The position numbers and the translations under genes were made by a program. The notes beneath the pieces were generated by a model that saw nothing but the letters and a program-made list of their open reading frames with translations, made no database searches and was not told the DNA's origin. DNA of 55,529 nucleotides. Origin: a virus. The DNA lies in IMG/VR virus record IMGVR_UViG_3300019871_000002, positions 1-55,529 of that record. The stretch is one strand, 5' to 3'. Within the stretch, counting starts at the first letter, position 1; each line of letters starts with the position of its first letter. Shown in pieces: positions 6,575 through 16,702 of this stretch.

Positions 6575-7597
6575 TCAAGCGGCCGCCTTTTCCTCGGGTG
6601 CTGCGGGTGGGTTGACACGGACTTCGGTGTCGCCTGCCGTGCGACCCGATGTCGTCACGACGCCCGGGGCAATGTTGCCCGTCTCCGATCCCGTTGCTTT
6701 GGGATCCACATACTGCGCCTTTACTGCTTCGGGCACAATGTCGTTATCGTTGTCAGCTTTGACAGGTGCGAGGTCCAACGCATCGGTCAGGGCTGTGTTC
6801 TTCGTGCGTGCGTAGTAGGACCACGCAAACCCGAAGGCCGTCGCGAGGCCGCCGAACACAATCAGGCCCAGCAGGATTTGATCAAGCAGCGCTGAATGCC
6901 CCTGCAATGGCGCCAGCGTCGATTGCGCAGTCGTGAGCACCGTCGTGACCGTACCACCGGCGGCCGTCGCATCCGCGGGTGCCGTTGACACAAGCGGGAG
7001 CGCATCCACGATCGTCGCCTTCTTGTTCATGTTGTCCTGCCAGACGATCTCGGGACCAACTGAACCGGACGCCCACAACTGCCCAGTCTTTAGGAGTTGC
7101 GCTATGCGTGACAGCCAGCCCTTGCCGAAATGATAAAACGTCTTGAGCGATTTCAGAAACGCGTTGCGACGAGCGATGATCTTCGCGATCAGGTCATCGT
7201 CATCGGGGTACTGCAAAACGGCCTGCAGTGTGATGTTACCCATCACCCCCGTCGCCGACACACCCAAGCAACGCTGCAGCCATTTGATGGACTGCGACAC
7301 ACCCGAGTTGATTGCGCCGTCGAGCACGACTAGATCGATGCCCGGTGGCAGCTGCGTGAACCAGACCTTGTCGCCGTAATTCTCCTTGTAGATTTGATCG
7401 CGTTCGGCATCGGTCATCGTGAACACGTCACGGTTGGGCTTGCTGTTCGCTTTCAGCCATGCGGAGAACTCGCGCTGGATCACACCCTGATTGGTGCGGC
7501 CCCCCGGGTCGACAGGGTCGTTGTCCTTGCCGCCCTCGAACTTGTACTCAATCTTCATTGCATCCACGAAGGAATGCTGTTTTGCAATAGCTGGCAT
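6575..7597 (-). CDS. Endolysin, GH108-type muramidase with C-terminal membrane anchor
   Basis: The N-terminal domain (about residues 8-95) has the GH108 signature: FEGG at 20-23 with the presumed catalytic Glu 21, then a Pro-Gly-Gly-x-Thr-x-x-Gly segment. Next comes a peptidoglycan-binding helical domain (about 96-190). It should cut the glycan backbone of murein. Unusually, a Thr/Ala-rich linker is followed by a hydrophobic segment (about 240-262) and a 75-residue polar tail, giving 340 aa where about 180-200 is typical. The SD AGGAAG precedes the ATG. No N-terminal signal is seen, so export would need a holin or the C-terminal anchor. Confidence 0.85.
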   Translation of the reverse strand: MPAIAKQHSFVDAMKIEYKFEGGKDNDPVDPGGRTNQGVIQREFSAWLKANSKPNRDVFTMTDAERDQIYKENYGDKVWFTQLPPGIDLVVLDGAINSGVSQSIKWLQRCLGVSATGVMGNITLQAVLQYPDDDDLIAKIIARRNAFLKSLKTFYHFGKGWLSRIAQLLKTGQLWASGSVGPEIVWQDNMNKKATIVDALPLVSTAPADATAAGGTVTTVLTTAQSTLAPLQGHSALLDQILLGLIVFGGLATAFGFAWSYYARTKNTALTDALDLAPVKADNDNDIVPEAVKAQYVDPKATGSETGNIAPGVVTTSGRTAGDTEVRVNPPAAPEEKAAA

Positions 7598-7598
7598 T

Positions 7599-10500
7599 TT
7601 ATCTTCCTGTGATGATAGCTACGGTCTGGGTGACCATTGACGGCAAAATGTCATTGGAGAAAAATTCGATATCGCCGCCGTCATCGATATCAAACCGTAA
7701 GAAGAAGCCCGGAGTCACGGTCAACGTTGCCGTGAGACCATCCGTGACATCATCGCTTAGTGCTACCGCGAATGGTGAGCCGGGTGGCAGGAAGTTCGAT
7801 ATGTCGAACCCGAACGAGTCACCAACATCACCGTCGGAGAAATCGATCGAGACGAACTCACCCTGATTACCTCGATCGGTCAGATTAAACACGACCTGAG
7901 CAAGGTTGGGTGACGACCCGAACGCTGGCCCGGAGTTGAGCACCATTCGCCAAATGACATGGCCTGTGGTGTCCCCAGCCGCTGTCAGATTGAACCCCTG
8001 ATTGGTCGAGGGTACTAATGGGTTCAACGCCTGTTGTCGCGGAGCGATCATCGCGTGGCAGTTTTCGGTGAACGACCACGGATCTCCGATCGCGGTGAAG
8101 TGTGCGTTGTCGTCTGAGAATTCCCAATGCCACGTACCATAGTGATCCGGTACACCGGGTACGGTGTAGCTCTCGAGCTGGTTGGGTGTCCAGAAGCACA
8201 AATGGTTCGGTGTGACGGAACGCGGGAACGTGAATTGTATCCATTGACCTGCGTTCGTGATCGCACCGCCGCCCGATGTCGCTTGAAAATGCGAATAGTT
8301 TCCCTTGGGCCCTGCTGCTCCTGCGTTCTGATAATCATACACGCCGTCGAGCAGCCCGCTGTACGGGAGATCGCTGCCCGGACTGATGCCCGAGGACGTT
8401 GTGATCACGACATGTTTGTCGGACCTCATGCCGCTGAGGTTTCTACGATCGCCGCCGTCAAGGTTCGAATGCGCGATTTTGATAAACAACTCGTCAGCCA
8501 TAAAGCCGCCGGGGAACGATGCGTTATGGCTCGAGTTAACCAACGCATACATGGGCCACGGTATGGGACTCTTGGGTGTGAACTCTATCTTACCAAGATT
8601 TAGATTGAATTGATTGGGCTGCGACCACTGCAGGCCATTGAACTCGTTGGCGTAGGATCCGGGGAACGTTGCACCCGGCCGCAGACCGCCTTGCAGCTGC
8701 CAGATGTCCGCGACTGTCGCGGCCTGGCCAGATGCACTAACCCATTGCAATCCGTGTAGTTCGACGCCCCAACTGCCGAAATGAAACCACCAGTTGGCAC
8801 CGGCGGGGAGGTCCCCCGGGTCTGAGCTGAAATGATCGCCAGCAGCCGCAGAGAAGTTATTGTTGAATGCGCTCGTTGGTGTGCCGCCCTTCAAGCCCCC
8901 ATTAACTCCCGTCGCAAGCATGCCATTCGCGATGCGGTCACCTCGACCCCATACCGAGTCGTAATCGGACTCGATGAAGCGCAGCGAGCTATTTAGCGCG
9001 AATTGAAACTCAACAAGCTTATCGCCATTTGGACCGTCGTTCTTACCGAAGATCAGCCGGTAGTAGCGATACTTAAGAGACGGGTCAATACCAGTCGCGA
9101 TCGGAACACCGGACGATAAAGCTGCACCATTGACAAACCCGAGATCGACATCCGGAATGACTTGACCTAATGCGTCCAACCCCATGAAAGCGTGCGCTTG
9201 ATCATTAGCATCCAAATTTGATGCGATAATGTGCGAATCTCCGAGCGAGTCTCCAGCAAGGTTGGTGCCGCTCCAGACATCGAAGCCAAGTGGTGGAGTT
9301 TCTATAAACGCACTGGGACTCAGCGCGAGTGTCACATGATTGACGACCGAAACAGTCGTGGTCGTGGTTTGCAAGAAAAATTGGGTGCCAGCCGGATAGT
9401 TCGGTCTAAAATTAAATCCACCGACACCTGTAGCCGGATCGGCGGTAGCACTATTGTTCCAATTACCATTGTTGAGTCGGCCCCAAATCATTCCCGCATC
9501 GAAGTCGATTGCGTAGCTAAGAGTCTTGCCGGATGGATCACCGAATGCGCCACCACTGATCGCCAGTGTGTTAGCACCCGATCTCATGAAGTTCCCGGCT
9601 TGAGTCACACCCATAAAGCCGCCCGTACCGGCGTCCGCTTGCTGACCAAGAGCAGTTGTTATTTGACCAAAGCCGATCCAGTTTGCTCCGGAATGGAAGT
9701 CACTGGCGATGGCGATGTTCTGAAACTCGACATAAAATTTGCCGGTTGACATTGAAGTGGTAGAGCGGACACCGGAGAAGTTATTACCGGGCCAAGTCGC
9801 GGTCAGATTATTATTCGTCAGATTGACATTAAGTTTATCGGCGGGGTTCCATGTTGCGTTAGAGCCGGACGATGTCTTATCGACATCTAAAAAGAGCGCG
9901 GCTAGCGAAACGCTCTCCCCGAAGTCAAATTGAATGAAGGGCAAGTTCCCCGGGTTCGAGGTCAGGGGGTCACTCGTTAGCACAGCAGACGACGTAAACG
10001 AAGACGCCAACGGTGTGTACGACGTGCTGAAGTCCCCATCGACCATGTTAAATACTGGGTCGTTCGAGGAGAACCCCACCTGCTTGATGGCGACCGAGTA
10101 GTCGGGGCTGATGTCGGACATCAACAGACCCGGCGAGATCGGCAAAGTACCGGCGGGCATCAAACGCATATATCGGAACAGGCCGGTCGTCAGCGGCATT
10201 GTATAGTAACCAATGTTAGGCTGACCTGGCGATACCACGATGCCCTCGATTTGGGGAGCGCCAGTGCTGCCGGTAAAAATATTGATGGTGCCTTCATAGT
10301 TGGGATCAGGAGGTGAGCCGGTATCGATGTCGCGGAACACTCCTGTCACGAAGTCATCGGGGCCGACCGCATCGGACCCATTGGTCGCGGGGTTATTCGA
10401 CAACACGACCTTGAAGTCGCCAAAGCCAAACGCCTGCTTCTGCAGACGGAAGAACTTCAGTTTCACCGGGTACCCGAAGTCGACTTGGATCCACGAATTG

Positions 10501-10622
10501 TTCGCAAGACCCGATGGGTTATCGAAGCCCCAGAAGGTCCCGGAATTCCCGTCAGCGATATTCGCGACCGAGTTCGCTAGATTGCGGAACCCGAATTGCG
10601 AGATGGCAGCAATAGCACCCAT
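7599..10622 (-). CDS. Large tail fibre/adhesin with discoidin-like and SPRY-like domains (1007 aa)
   Basis: The N-terminal about 150 residues look like an F5/8 type C (discoidin) fold, with a Trp-rich start and a segment reading IQVDFGYPVKLKFFRLQ. A second similar strand pattern is near 230-250. Residues about 260-420 resemble a SPRY domain (Gly-Lys-Phe-Tyr-Val-Glu-Phe, then Gly-x-Gly and Trp-Gly-Arg motifs). Further discoidin-like segments follow and the end is Asp/Gly-rich. All are carbohydrate- or protein-binding folds, so this is the best receptor-binding candidate. It sits between the hub-region genes and the endolysin. The stop is 3 nt before the endolysin start, and the SD is weak. Confidence 0.7.
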   Translation of the reverse strand: MGAIAAISQFGFRNLANSVANIADGNSGTFWGFDNPSGLANNSWIQVDFGYPVKLKFFRLQKQAFGFGDFKVVLSNNPATNGSDAVGPDDFVTGVFRDIDTGSPPDPNYEGTINIFTGSTGAPQIEGIVVSPGQPNIGYYTMPLTTGLFRYMRLMPAGTLPISPGLLMSDISPDYSVAIKQVGFSSNDPVFNMVDGDFSTSYTPLASSFTSSAVLTSDPLTSNPGNLPFIQFDFGESVSLAALFLDVDKTSSGSNATWNPADKLNVNLTNNNLTATWPGNNFSGVRSTTSMSTGKFYVEFQNIAIASDFHSGANWIGFGQITTALGQQADAGTGGFMGVTQAGNFMRSGANTLAISGGAFGDPSGKTLSYAIDFDAGMIWGRLNNGNWNNSATADPATGVGGFNFRPNYPAGTQFFLQTTTTTVSVVNHVTLALSPSAFIETPPLGFDVWSGTNLAGDSLGDSHIIASNLDANDQAHAFMGLDALGQVIPDVDLGFVNGAALSSGVPIATGIDPSLKYRYYRLIFGKNDGPNGDKLVEFQFALNSSLRFIESDYDSVWGRGDRIANGMLATGVNGGLKGGTPTSAFNNNFSAAAGDHFSSDPGDLPAGANWWFHFGSWGVELHGLQWVSASGQAATVADIWQLQGGLRPGATFPGSYANEFNGLQWSQPNQFNLNLGKIEFTPKSPIPWPMYALVNSSHNASFPGGFMADELFIKIAHSNLDGGDRRNLSGMRSDKHVVITTSSGISPGSDLPYSGLLDGVYDYQNAGAAGPKGNYSHFQATSGGGAITNAGQWIQFTFPRSVTPNHLCFWTPNQLESYTVPGVPDHYGTWHWEFSDDNAHFTAIGDPWSFTENCHAMIAPRQQALNPLVPSTNQGFNLTAAGDTTGHVIWRMVLNSGPAFGSSPNLAQVVFNLTDRGNQGEFVSIDFSDGDVGDSFGFDISNFLPPGSPFAVALSDDVTDGLTATLTVTPGFFLRFDIDDGGDIEFFSNDILPSMVTQTVAIITGR

Positions 10623-10626
10623 GTGA

Positions 10627-11406
10627 TTATACTCGGTTGAACAGTAGGGTCAGCTGCAAGTCGCGAGCGTTTAGATCGATCGCGACAGGGGGCCCGACCT
10701 GTATCTCGTCTCCGACCGCGAATGCGACATCGGATGCGAATGTGAAGGTGGGGGTCGATGCGCCAGATGCGAAGTCAATAGACCCGATCAACGTGCCGTT
10801 GCCGTACAGGGGGAACGACAACGCAGCCGAACACGCGATGCGCAGCGATGCCTCAGAACCCACGAGGCCTGCGGCGATGGTCGTGGCTCGCACGAACTTG
10901 TGAGCGAACATATAGCCATCGGCTTGAATACCGATGCCCGGCTTGCCCGGATAGAAGAAGCCGACATCGTACACAAGAGTGTCGGCACCAAACACCTGAG
11001 TGAACAGCTTGTTGCCCGAGCCATCGACCGCATCAGGATTGAATGGGTCGTCCGTGTCGGTGTTCGCGACCAAGGTCATGAACAGGCCTTGGTTCGGCAC
11101 GTCGATTAGATCGAGGTCCGCGAGTATCATGCCCGGGATGTAGTCGCCTCGAAAGTTCAGCTTGGCAATCGGCAGTGTGAACGGGCCGAACGTCGACGCA
11201 TCGGTCAGAGTGATCAGGAGTTGTGAGCCGTTGACCGCAATGTTCGAAATCGACACGGCGGTCGGCGGCGATGTCTCCAACGCTTTCAGTCGCGTGTAGA
11301 GCTCGAAGAAATTATCGTCTGCCTCGTCTACCGTGAGAGGCGAGCCCTTGCCGGCGTTGCGCGGTGCCGGATGATCGTTTACATAGACAATGCCGTCGAG
11401 TGCCAT
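10627..11406 (-). CDS. Tail fibre/tip protein (259 aa)
   Basis: The SD AAGGGAA precedes ATG 11406. The N-terminal 60 residues contain a helical segment (DEADDNFFELYTRLKALE-type) typical of fibre attachment or trimerisation. The rest is beta-rich. The last 60 residues resemble the C-terminus of the collagen-like fibre encoded at 19769: a hydrophobic strand, Asn-Gly-Thr, an Ala-Gly or Ala-Ser-Gly turn, the pattern VA(F/W)A(V/I)GD, then G-P-x-A-I-D and a Leu-Leu-x-x-Arg end. That suggests a shared receptor-binding or trimer tip. Confidence 0.6.
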   Translation of the reverse strand: MALDGIVYVNDHPAPRNAGKGSPLTVDEADDNFFELYTRLKALETSPPTAVSISNIAVNGSQLLITLTDASTFGPFTLPIAKLNFRGDYIPGMILADLDLIDVPNQGLFMTLVANTDTDDPFNPDAVDGSGNKLFTQVFGADTLVYDVGFFYPGKPGIGIQADGYMFAHKFVRATTIAAGLVGSEASLRIACSAALSFPLYGNGTLIGSIDFASGASTPTFTFASDVAFAVGDEIQVGPPVAIDLNARDLQLTLLFNRV

Positions 11407-11417
11407 TTGCTATTCCC

Positions 11418-11813
11418 TTAGGTGGAAGACTTGCGAACGTTGCCACGGGAGATGACTTCCGTGTTGTCGGTGTTGGTGTTGGTTGCGTACCGCAGTGTGA
11501 TGCGGGATTGATCGATCTGGTTGCGGGCCTGATACTCCGTGACGGCCTCGACATCCACGAACGTCGAATGATCGTCGGGGTTAAACACACGCACCACGTC
11601 AAAGGTGCGCTGGATTTCATCCGACTTGGGCCACTGCGTTGGCGGCGCCTTCTGATTGATCGATGCGCTCAACTGGAATGCGTTCTGTCCAGCCGACCCC
11701 CACACCGTCGGAACGTTGGGCTTCGCGACTACGGGGAACTGCAGACCGATCGGGGCAGGCGGGCGGATCGCACCTGCAACATACGGTCGAACAATCTGCT
11801 CAAGCTTAGTCAC
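11418..11813 (-). CDS. Minor tail protein (131 aa)
   Basis: I chose GTG 11813 because GGAGG sits 6 nt upstream; the start overlaps the end of the hub gene. The protein is Pro/Asn/Thr-rich with beta-strand character and no recognisable domain. Its position between the hub-like protein and the distal fibre suggests a tail-tip structural part. Confidence 0.5.
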   Translation of the reverse strand: MTKLEQIVRPYVAGAIRPPAPIGLQFPVVAKPNVPTVWGSAGQNAFQLSASINQKAPPTQWPKSDEIQRTFDVVRVFNPDDHSTFVDVEAVTEYQARNQIDQSRITLRYATNTNTDNTEVISRGNVRKSST

Positions 11814-13668
11814 TCGGTGCCTCCAAATTGATTTGTTGTGGAACTATCAGGTCGGAAAGGCCAATCGCGACTTCCTGCTTGAACGGCCCGCCGGACATCG
11901 GGGCCATTAGCAGAGAGACCGTCGTCGGTATCGTGCCTAGGAGTGTCGATATCGCGGCCTGATCACCGTACACTCCTGAGATCGCCAAGATCGCGGCCTT
12001 CTGCACGTTCGCGTCATTCTTCACCGTGATGTCGAGCACGGCTTGATTGTTGCTCAATCCCCCTGCGAAGTTCAGACCGTCGTCGAATACGACACTGGGA
12101 TCCAACTGGAATTGCACGTCGCTTGTCGGGGTCAGACTGATTTGATTGTTGTGCTCTTGATACGCCGGATCGACATAGGCATCATCGACCCATGCGCCAG
12201 TGCCCGGAGATGAAGTGAAGGAGCCCCCGAAGCCGACAGCGCAGGCGATCGTCAGTGATGTCAGGGGGGTGCCGTCGCTGCCGTCGAGGTCGTGTGAGTA
12301 CGAAGTGATCTTGCCGATCGCTTGACCGCCGGGTAGACGCGGGTCGTGGATCAGAGCGTTCATGCGCAATGAGCACGGCAAGCCCAAATCGAATGTGGTC
12401 TGGTAGGTGATCGTGATCGCGCGTGCTTTCGCGAGCAGGTTCGCACGAGCGACCATGATCAAGTATTCGACGGACTGACGACCTCGGGCGCTATGCACAT
12501 AATCACGACCCGTCAAAGCACCCAATGGTATCGAGTCGTCAAAGGTGATATCCGATACGGGGTTCGCCGACAGCGTGAGCGCGATCGTCTCATCCGCATC
12601 ATCGTCGGTCATAAGCTCCTGCATGTCGGCCGACAACGTGAAGGTGACGACCTGCGCATACTGGACACCGCGCGTATATTGCAGCACGAGTTCGGGCACG
12701 CCCCACCCGATCGGTACGACGACGATTGTGTCCGTCCCCTGAATGCTGGCGCCATCCACGCCAGAATACGTCGTGCCCGTGAAGCCAATCGGGAACACGA
12801 TGGAACCCGTTGCAACTGGCGTGATGTCGCTGGTGTCGAATATGCCCGGGAAGATCAGAGGGGCCGCCGGCACTGACAGGAACGATTGATCCAGCAACTC
12901 GCCTACAGTCACGACCCAGCCATCGCCGATCGATGCGCCCGGCTTCGGCCATGAGCTCGCAAGACCCGTGAACGTAAACGAGGATATCTGTTGAAACTTC
13001 TGGCTTTCGAAGTTGCCGAAGAAGCCTAACACGTCTCGACCGAGATCAACGCTCCCCGTCGCAGACTGCTGCCACGGGATCGTTGCTTGCATCGTCACAG
13101 TCGACACGGGGGAGGCCTGCAGATTGACCTGCACGCCATCGTAGAAGATGTCGGATTGCTGGAACTCCACGACGCTATCGCCGACGATGATATCGGACGA
13201 AGTGACTTCATGCGTCACAGGATCGATATGCCACAACTCCGAACGCGCCTCGAGCACGGTGTCGTCATCGGACCACGAGTTTGGTGTGATGAAGATCGGA
13301 TCCCAAAAAGGCAGGTTGCGCATGGTAGCGGCCAATGCGGCCTTGCGCGCCAAGAAGTCCGAAGGCTTCGCGGTGAATACGAGCGTGATGGTGGTATCGA
13401 ATAGGTTGTCGGGCAGCGCGACTAGACGCCCCAACAGTCTCGGCACGATGGCAGTGCCGTTGAACCATGAAAACCACAACCATTGTTTGCGACCGGGTGC
13501 AAGCAATCCAATCTTCGGGTTCTTGATCGTGACCGACAATTGCGCAAAGTCACCCTCGGCCTGTGACATCGAGAACGAAAAAACGTCGAGGTCATCAACG
13601 TTGTGGATCGTGGGGTCGAATGCTGTGTCCGGGTCAACAAATGCGAAAAAGAAATTCCTCACCGACAC
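11806..13668 (-). CDS. Putative tail hub/tip protein (620 aa)
   Basis: GTG 13668 has a strong SD (GGAG, 7 nt spacing). This large, beta-rich, Ser/Thr/Asp-rich protein follows the tape measure and a distal-tail candidate, the usual place for the baseplate hub. The N-terminal 100 residues have alternating strands similar in spacing to hub domains that bind the tube. No peptidase or lysozyme motif is visible. The assignment is by order and size rather than by a clear motif. Confidence 0.55.
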   Translation of the reverse strand: MSVRNFFFAFVDPDTAFDPTIHNVDDLDVFSFSMSQAEGDFAQLSVTIKNPKIGLLAPGRKQWLWFSWFNGTAIVPRLLGRLVALPDNLFDTTITLVFTAKPSDFLARKAALAATMRNLPFWDPIFITPNSWSDDDTVLEARSELWHIDPVTHEVTSSDIIVGDSVVEFQQSDIFYDGVQVNLQASPVSTVTMQATIPWQQSATGSVDLGRDVLGFFGNFESQKFQQISSFTFTGLASSWPKPGASIGDGWVVTVGELLDQSFLSVPAAPLIFPGIFDTSDITPVATGSIVFPIGFTGTTYSGVDGASIQGTDTIVVVPIGWGVPELVLQYTRGVQYAQVVTFTLSADMQELMTDDDADETIALTLSANPVSDITFDDSIPLGALTGRDYVHSARGRQSVEYLIMVARANLLAKARAITITYQTTFDLGLPCSLRMNALIHDPRLPGGQAIGKITSYSHDLDGSDGTPLTSLTIACAVGFGGSFTSSPGTGAWVDDAYVDPAYQEHNNQISLTPTSDVQFQLDPSVVFDDGLNFAGGLSNNQAVLDITVKNDANVQKAAILAISGVYGDQAAISTLLGTIPTTVSLLMAPMSGGPFKQEVAIGLSDLIVPQQINLEAPSD

Positions 13669-13669
13669 G

Positions 13670-14119
13670 TCAAATCTCCTCCGCTGTCATCGACCACGAC
13701 ACCGTTCCATCCCACTCGACGTGCGAGCCGGTAAAGGCTGTGATCATCATAATCAGAACGGGTCGATAGTACGTGTAATCCCCCTCGACCCGTGGTGACC
13801 CCGACACCGCTGGCCGCGCTGGGTGTACCACAGACACGTCGCTTGTCAGGTACGCGAGCTCTGCCGAGCAATGCACCTCGATCTGATCCCCCGGCCACAC
13901 CCCGTCAAGCGCTGGGGCTTCGACGTCTTGGCACGAGATCGTGGTCCTGTATTTCTTGAAGCCATCGAATGCGATGTTCTTCAAGTTGCCGTTGACCGTG
14001 CGCTTTACGTTTGCCGCTTGATCGATATGCTCAAGCGTCTGTGTGAGACCACGGGCTGAGTAAGGCGCGAGCCCCTGACCCAGTATCGTGAGTAGCGTCG
14101 AAAATCCCGGACCCGGCAT
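13670..14119 (-). CDS. Putative distal tail protein (149 aa)
   Basis: The start ATG 14119 overlaps the tape-measure stop as TAATG; an upstream ATG (14140) lacks an SD. A central Cys-containing strand (a TTISCQDVEAP-type segment) and a beta-rich C-terminus ending in a Trp-Ser-Met strand fit a small tail-completion or distal-tail protein. Position directly after the tape measure and before the hub supports this; similarity is not strong. Confidence 0.5.
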   Translation of the reverse strand: MPGPGFSTLLTILGQGLAPYSARGLTQTLEHIDQAANVKRTVNGNLKNIAFDGFKKYRTTISCQDVEAPALDGVWPGDQIEVHCSAELAYLTSDVSVVHPARPAVSGSPRVEGDYTYYRPVLIMMITAFTGSHVEWDGTVSWSMTAEEI

Positions 14120-16143
14120 TATTGTTGACCCCCAACCCATGCGGGCTTGCGCCCAGCTGATGATACTTGTTTTGCGACTGCGAACTTCGTCATGCGGTCG
14201 GCGACGGCCTCGGGCATCTGCAGGCCTTGGAACGTCTCTCCCCCGATCGTCAAGTTCAGAACGCGATTAGACTTCGCGACAGACCCACCAGACGCGAAGC
14301 GCTGGATCGGCATCGTCGTCACAAGACCGCCGTTCGCAAACCCGGGGATTACGCCAGACAAATCCAACGCACCATTGTTGATCGCCTTCATGAAACCAAC
14401 ACCGTACTTCGCGACGGCCTTCGCACGAACCACGAACTCGTTATTGGACAGCCATGCAGGGATCGAGTCCGAGGTCTCTGAACCCGCGCCCCTGATCAGA
14501 CCACCACCCGCAGCCGAGACCGTGTTGCTCGAGTCGCCTCCTTGCGCGCCGTCCGATACCTGACCTTGTAGGCCAAGCAACGTCTTCGCTTTATCGATCA
14601 GGTCGCCGAAGAAGCCTTTGACCGTGTTCCACATGTTGGTCGCGCCAGACGTGATCTTGTCCCAACCAGCTTGGAACGCGGCCCCGATCGCGTTGCCGAC
14701 ATCAACGGCCATTTGCACAAGACTGTTGAAACCATCGACCAGCTGCTGCCACAATGCCTGCGCACCAGCAACGACCGCCGCCCACACGATCGCAAGGTTG
14801 CCCGGGAACGACGTAAAGAAACTCAGCACTGAATTGATCGCGTCAATTCCCGCAGTCTTCAACGTGTTGAACGCGGCTTGGATCGATGCGCCTAACGCCT
14901 TCCAGTCAACTGACACAGCGAGGGCAACGAGTGCCGCCGTGATCAACACGACTGCGATGATCAGTGGGCCCGACATGAACAACTGCAACACGCTGAACAC
15001 CTGCACGCCGATATTGATCACAGCAAACAACGCCGTAAAGCCGCCGGTCATCTGCAACACGACCGCAAGGATCAGGAGGAAGTTACCCGAGATGTTCGTG
15101 CCGAATGTATGGTTAATGAAGTCCGCGACCGTTTGCAGGATCGCGAGGAAGCCCTTGAAGGCCGGGACAATGACAGTCTGCACGACCTGAACCGCAGACT
15201 TGCCCATGTCGATCAGGAACACCGTGACTTGCTGGATCGACGGACCCGATGTCGTGACCAACTCATTCAAGGACTTTGCGGCCGTGTTGATCAGGGTGTT
15301 GATCTGCGGCATCGCTTGATCAATAAGGTTGATGATCTTGTCGACCAGCGTTGACAAGATGGGACCGAACGCATCACGCAAGGACTTCTGCACGGACAAC
15401 GACTGCTTGCCCAACGTGATCAAGGAGTTCGTCAGGTCGGTGCCGTAAATCTTGACCAGATGATTGAAGGCTTCGGTCTGCTCAGCCTGAATTTGCAACT
15501 TCTGGTTCTGCTCGAGGGTGACGCGCTGCGCTTCTTGCAACGCCTCGTGCGCCCGCTCCTGATCCTTGAACTTCTGGTTCAGGTCGGTAACAGCCTGACC
15601 ATAGGTGACGTAGTTCAGCTTGCCAGCCGCGAGGTCACGGTTGAGCCCTTGGATGCTGTTGTCGTATTCGACGGCCTGAGATGCGTTGCTCGCAACCTGC
15701 CTATTCAGTTTCTCCTGCTGCTTCGTCAATTCGGCGGTGAGATCCGTCGGAGCGCGCGTTGCGGCCGTGATCGATTGCGCGAACTTGGCAAGACCCGTGA
15801 TTGCGCCTAGAGCAGCCACGCCCACGCCGGCTATTTTGACGCCGAACGATGTCACGTCCCCCACGCCAGTACGCACAGCAGAGCCCAAGCTACGGGCGGC
15901 AGCTTCGATCGACGCTAAACGGTCAGCAGCACTGCTATCGGGGACCGCGTTTTGCACGCCCGATAGTGACTTCGTGATCTGGTCGGAGGCGCTCCCAACA
16001 GCATCAGCTGATTTCTGCGCGCTGGCCGCAAGCTTGTCGAGGGCGGCCGCTCCCTGATCACCGACGTTCTGCAGAGTGGCGACAGCATCGTCGCCGCCCG
16101 TGATGCTGATATTAGAAATTAGGTCTGGTGTGTCGTCAGCCAT
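14119..16143 (-). CDS. Tail tape measure protein (674 aa)
   Basis: Long helical protein with an Ala/Ser/Asp/Gln-rich N-terminal third, a coiled-coil (about residues 135-225), then a hydrophobic central region with several membrane-compatible segments (about 345-420). Repeated Ala/Trp-rich helices and a Gly-rich tail with Gly-Gly-Leu/Phe-Ala-Asn-Gly-Gly motifs follow; the latter are typical of tape measures. It sets tail length and may help DNA cross the inner membrane. At about 0.15 nm per residue, tail length would be near 100 nm (inference). It lies just downstream of the tail chaperones and a connector gene, as usual. Confidence 0.9.
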   Translation of the reverse strand: MADDTPDLISNISITGGDDAVATLQNVGDQGAAALDKLAASAQKSADAVGSASDQITKSLSGVQNAVPDSSAADRLASIEAAARSLGSAVRTGVGDVTSFGVKIAGVGVAALGAITGLAKFAQSITAATRAPTDLTAELTKQQEKLNRQVASNASQAVEYDNSIQGLNRDLAAGKLNYVTYGQAVTDLNQKFKDQERAHEALQEAQRVTLEQNQKLQIQAEQTEAFNHLVKIYGTDLTNSLITLGKQSLSVQKSLRDAFGPILSTLVDKIINLIDQAMPQINTLINTAAKSLNELVTTSGPSIQQVTVFLIDMGKSAVQVVQTVIVPAFKGFLAILQTVADFINHTFGTNISGNFLLILAVVLQMTGGFTALFAVINIGVQVFSVLQLFMSGPLIIAVVLITAALVALAVSVDWKALGASIQAAFNTLKTAGIDAINSVLSFFTSFPGNLAIVWAAVVAGAQALWQQLVDGFNSLVQMAVDVGNAIGAAFQAGWDKITSGATNMWNTVKGFFGDLIDKAKTLLGLQGQVSDGAQGGDSSNTVSAAGGGLIRGAGSETSDSIPAWLSNNEFVVRAKAVAKYGVGFMKAINNGALDLSGVIPGFANGGLVTTMPIQRFASGGSVAKSNRVLNLTIGGETFQGLQMPEAVADRMTKFAVAKQVSSAGRKPAWVGGQQ

Positions 16144-16702
16144 TTGCAAATGCTTCCTTATAGAACTGAGATATGCGTGAAGCTACAGAGCGCGCGACAT
16201 CGCGCAAATGAAACTTGCGCGGGATCGTGACGTGATCCTTGCCGAAGTACTTGGCCTCAGCGGGCTGACCCTTGCCCTGCGACGCCATCAACAGCGGGGC
16301 CTTGCCCGGGCGATCGACACGAAACAGGTCCCCCGAATAATCGCGCGCCCTGACACCTTGCGCGTCGTCGGCGAATGACAGGGGAATCCACAGCATCGGC
16401 TTGCCCTGAATTGTCGCTCCAAACTCGAACACCCTCCAGAAGGTGACGGAGTGTGTAAATCGAATGTTGATATCAGATCGCGACTGAAACGAGACCTTCG
16501 CCTGCAGTCCCTGCTGCCATCGATCGGACGTGAACTTGCCGCTCGAGGCCATGTCGGCTTGACCTTCGGAGATAAGAGTGTCCGCAGCCTTTTGGGCTGC
16601 GGTCTGTGCGGCGACAATTTGGCGCTCACCAAATCGCTGCGTTCGGTTTTTAAACTGACGCCCGATCTGGTCCATGTTGTCAAAGCTGATCTTGATCGTC
16701 AC
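16136..16702 (-). CDS. Minor tail/completion-type protein (188 aa)
   Basis: The GTG start at 16702 overlaps the stop of the frameshifted chaperone as GTGA. An N-terminal helix with Gln/Ala repeats is followed by a beta region with VFEFGA-like and WIPLS segments, matching the small tail-completion/HK97 gp10-like or DUF6441-like pattern. It ends in a basic helix. It sits between the tail chaperones and the tape measure, an uncommon slot for a gp10-type protein, so the exact role stays open. Confidence 0.5.
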   Translation of the reverse strand: MTIKISFDNMDQIGRQFKNRTQRFGERQIVAAQTAAQKAADTLISEGQADMASSGKFTSDRWQQGLQAKVSFQSRSDINIRFTHSVTFWRVFEFGATIQGKPMLWIPLSFADDAQGVRARDYSGDLFRVDRPGKAPLLMASQGKGQPAEAKYFGKDHVTIPRKFHLRDVARSVASRISQFYKEAFANG

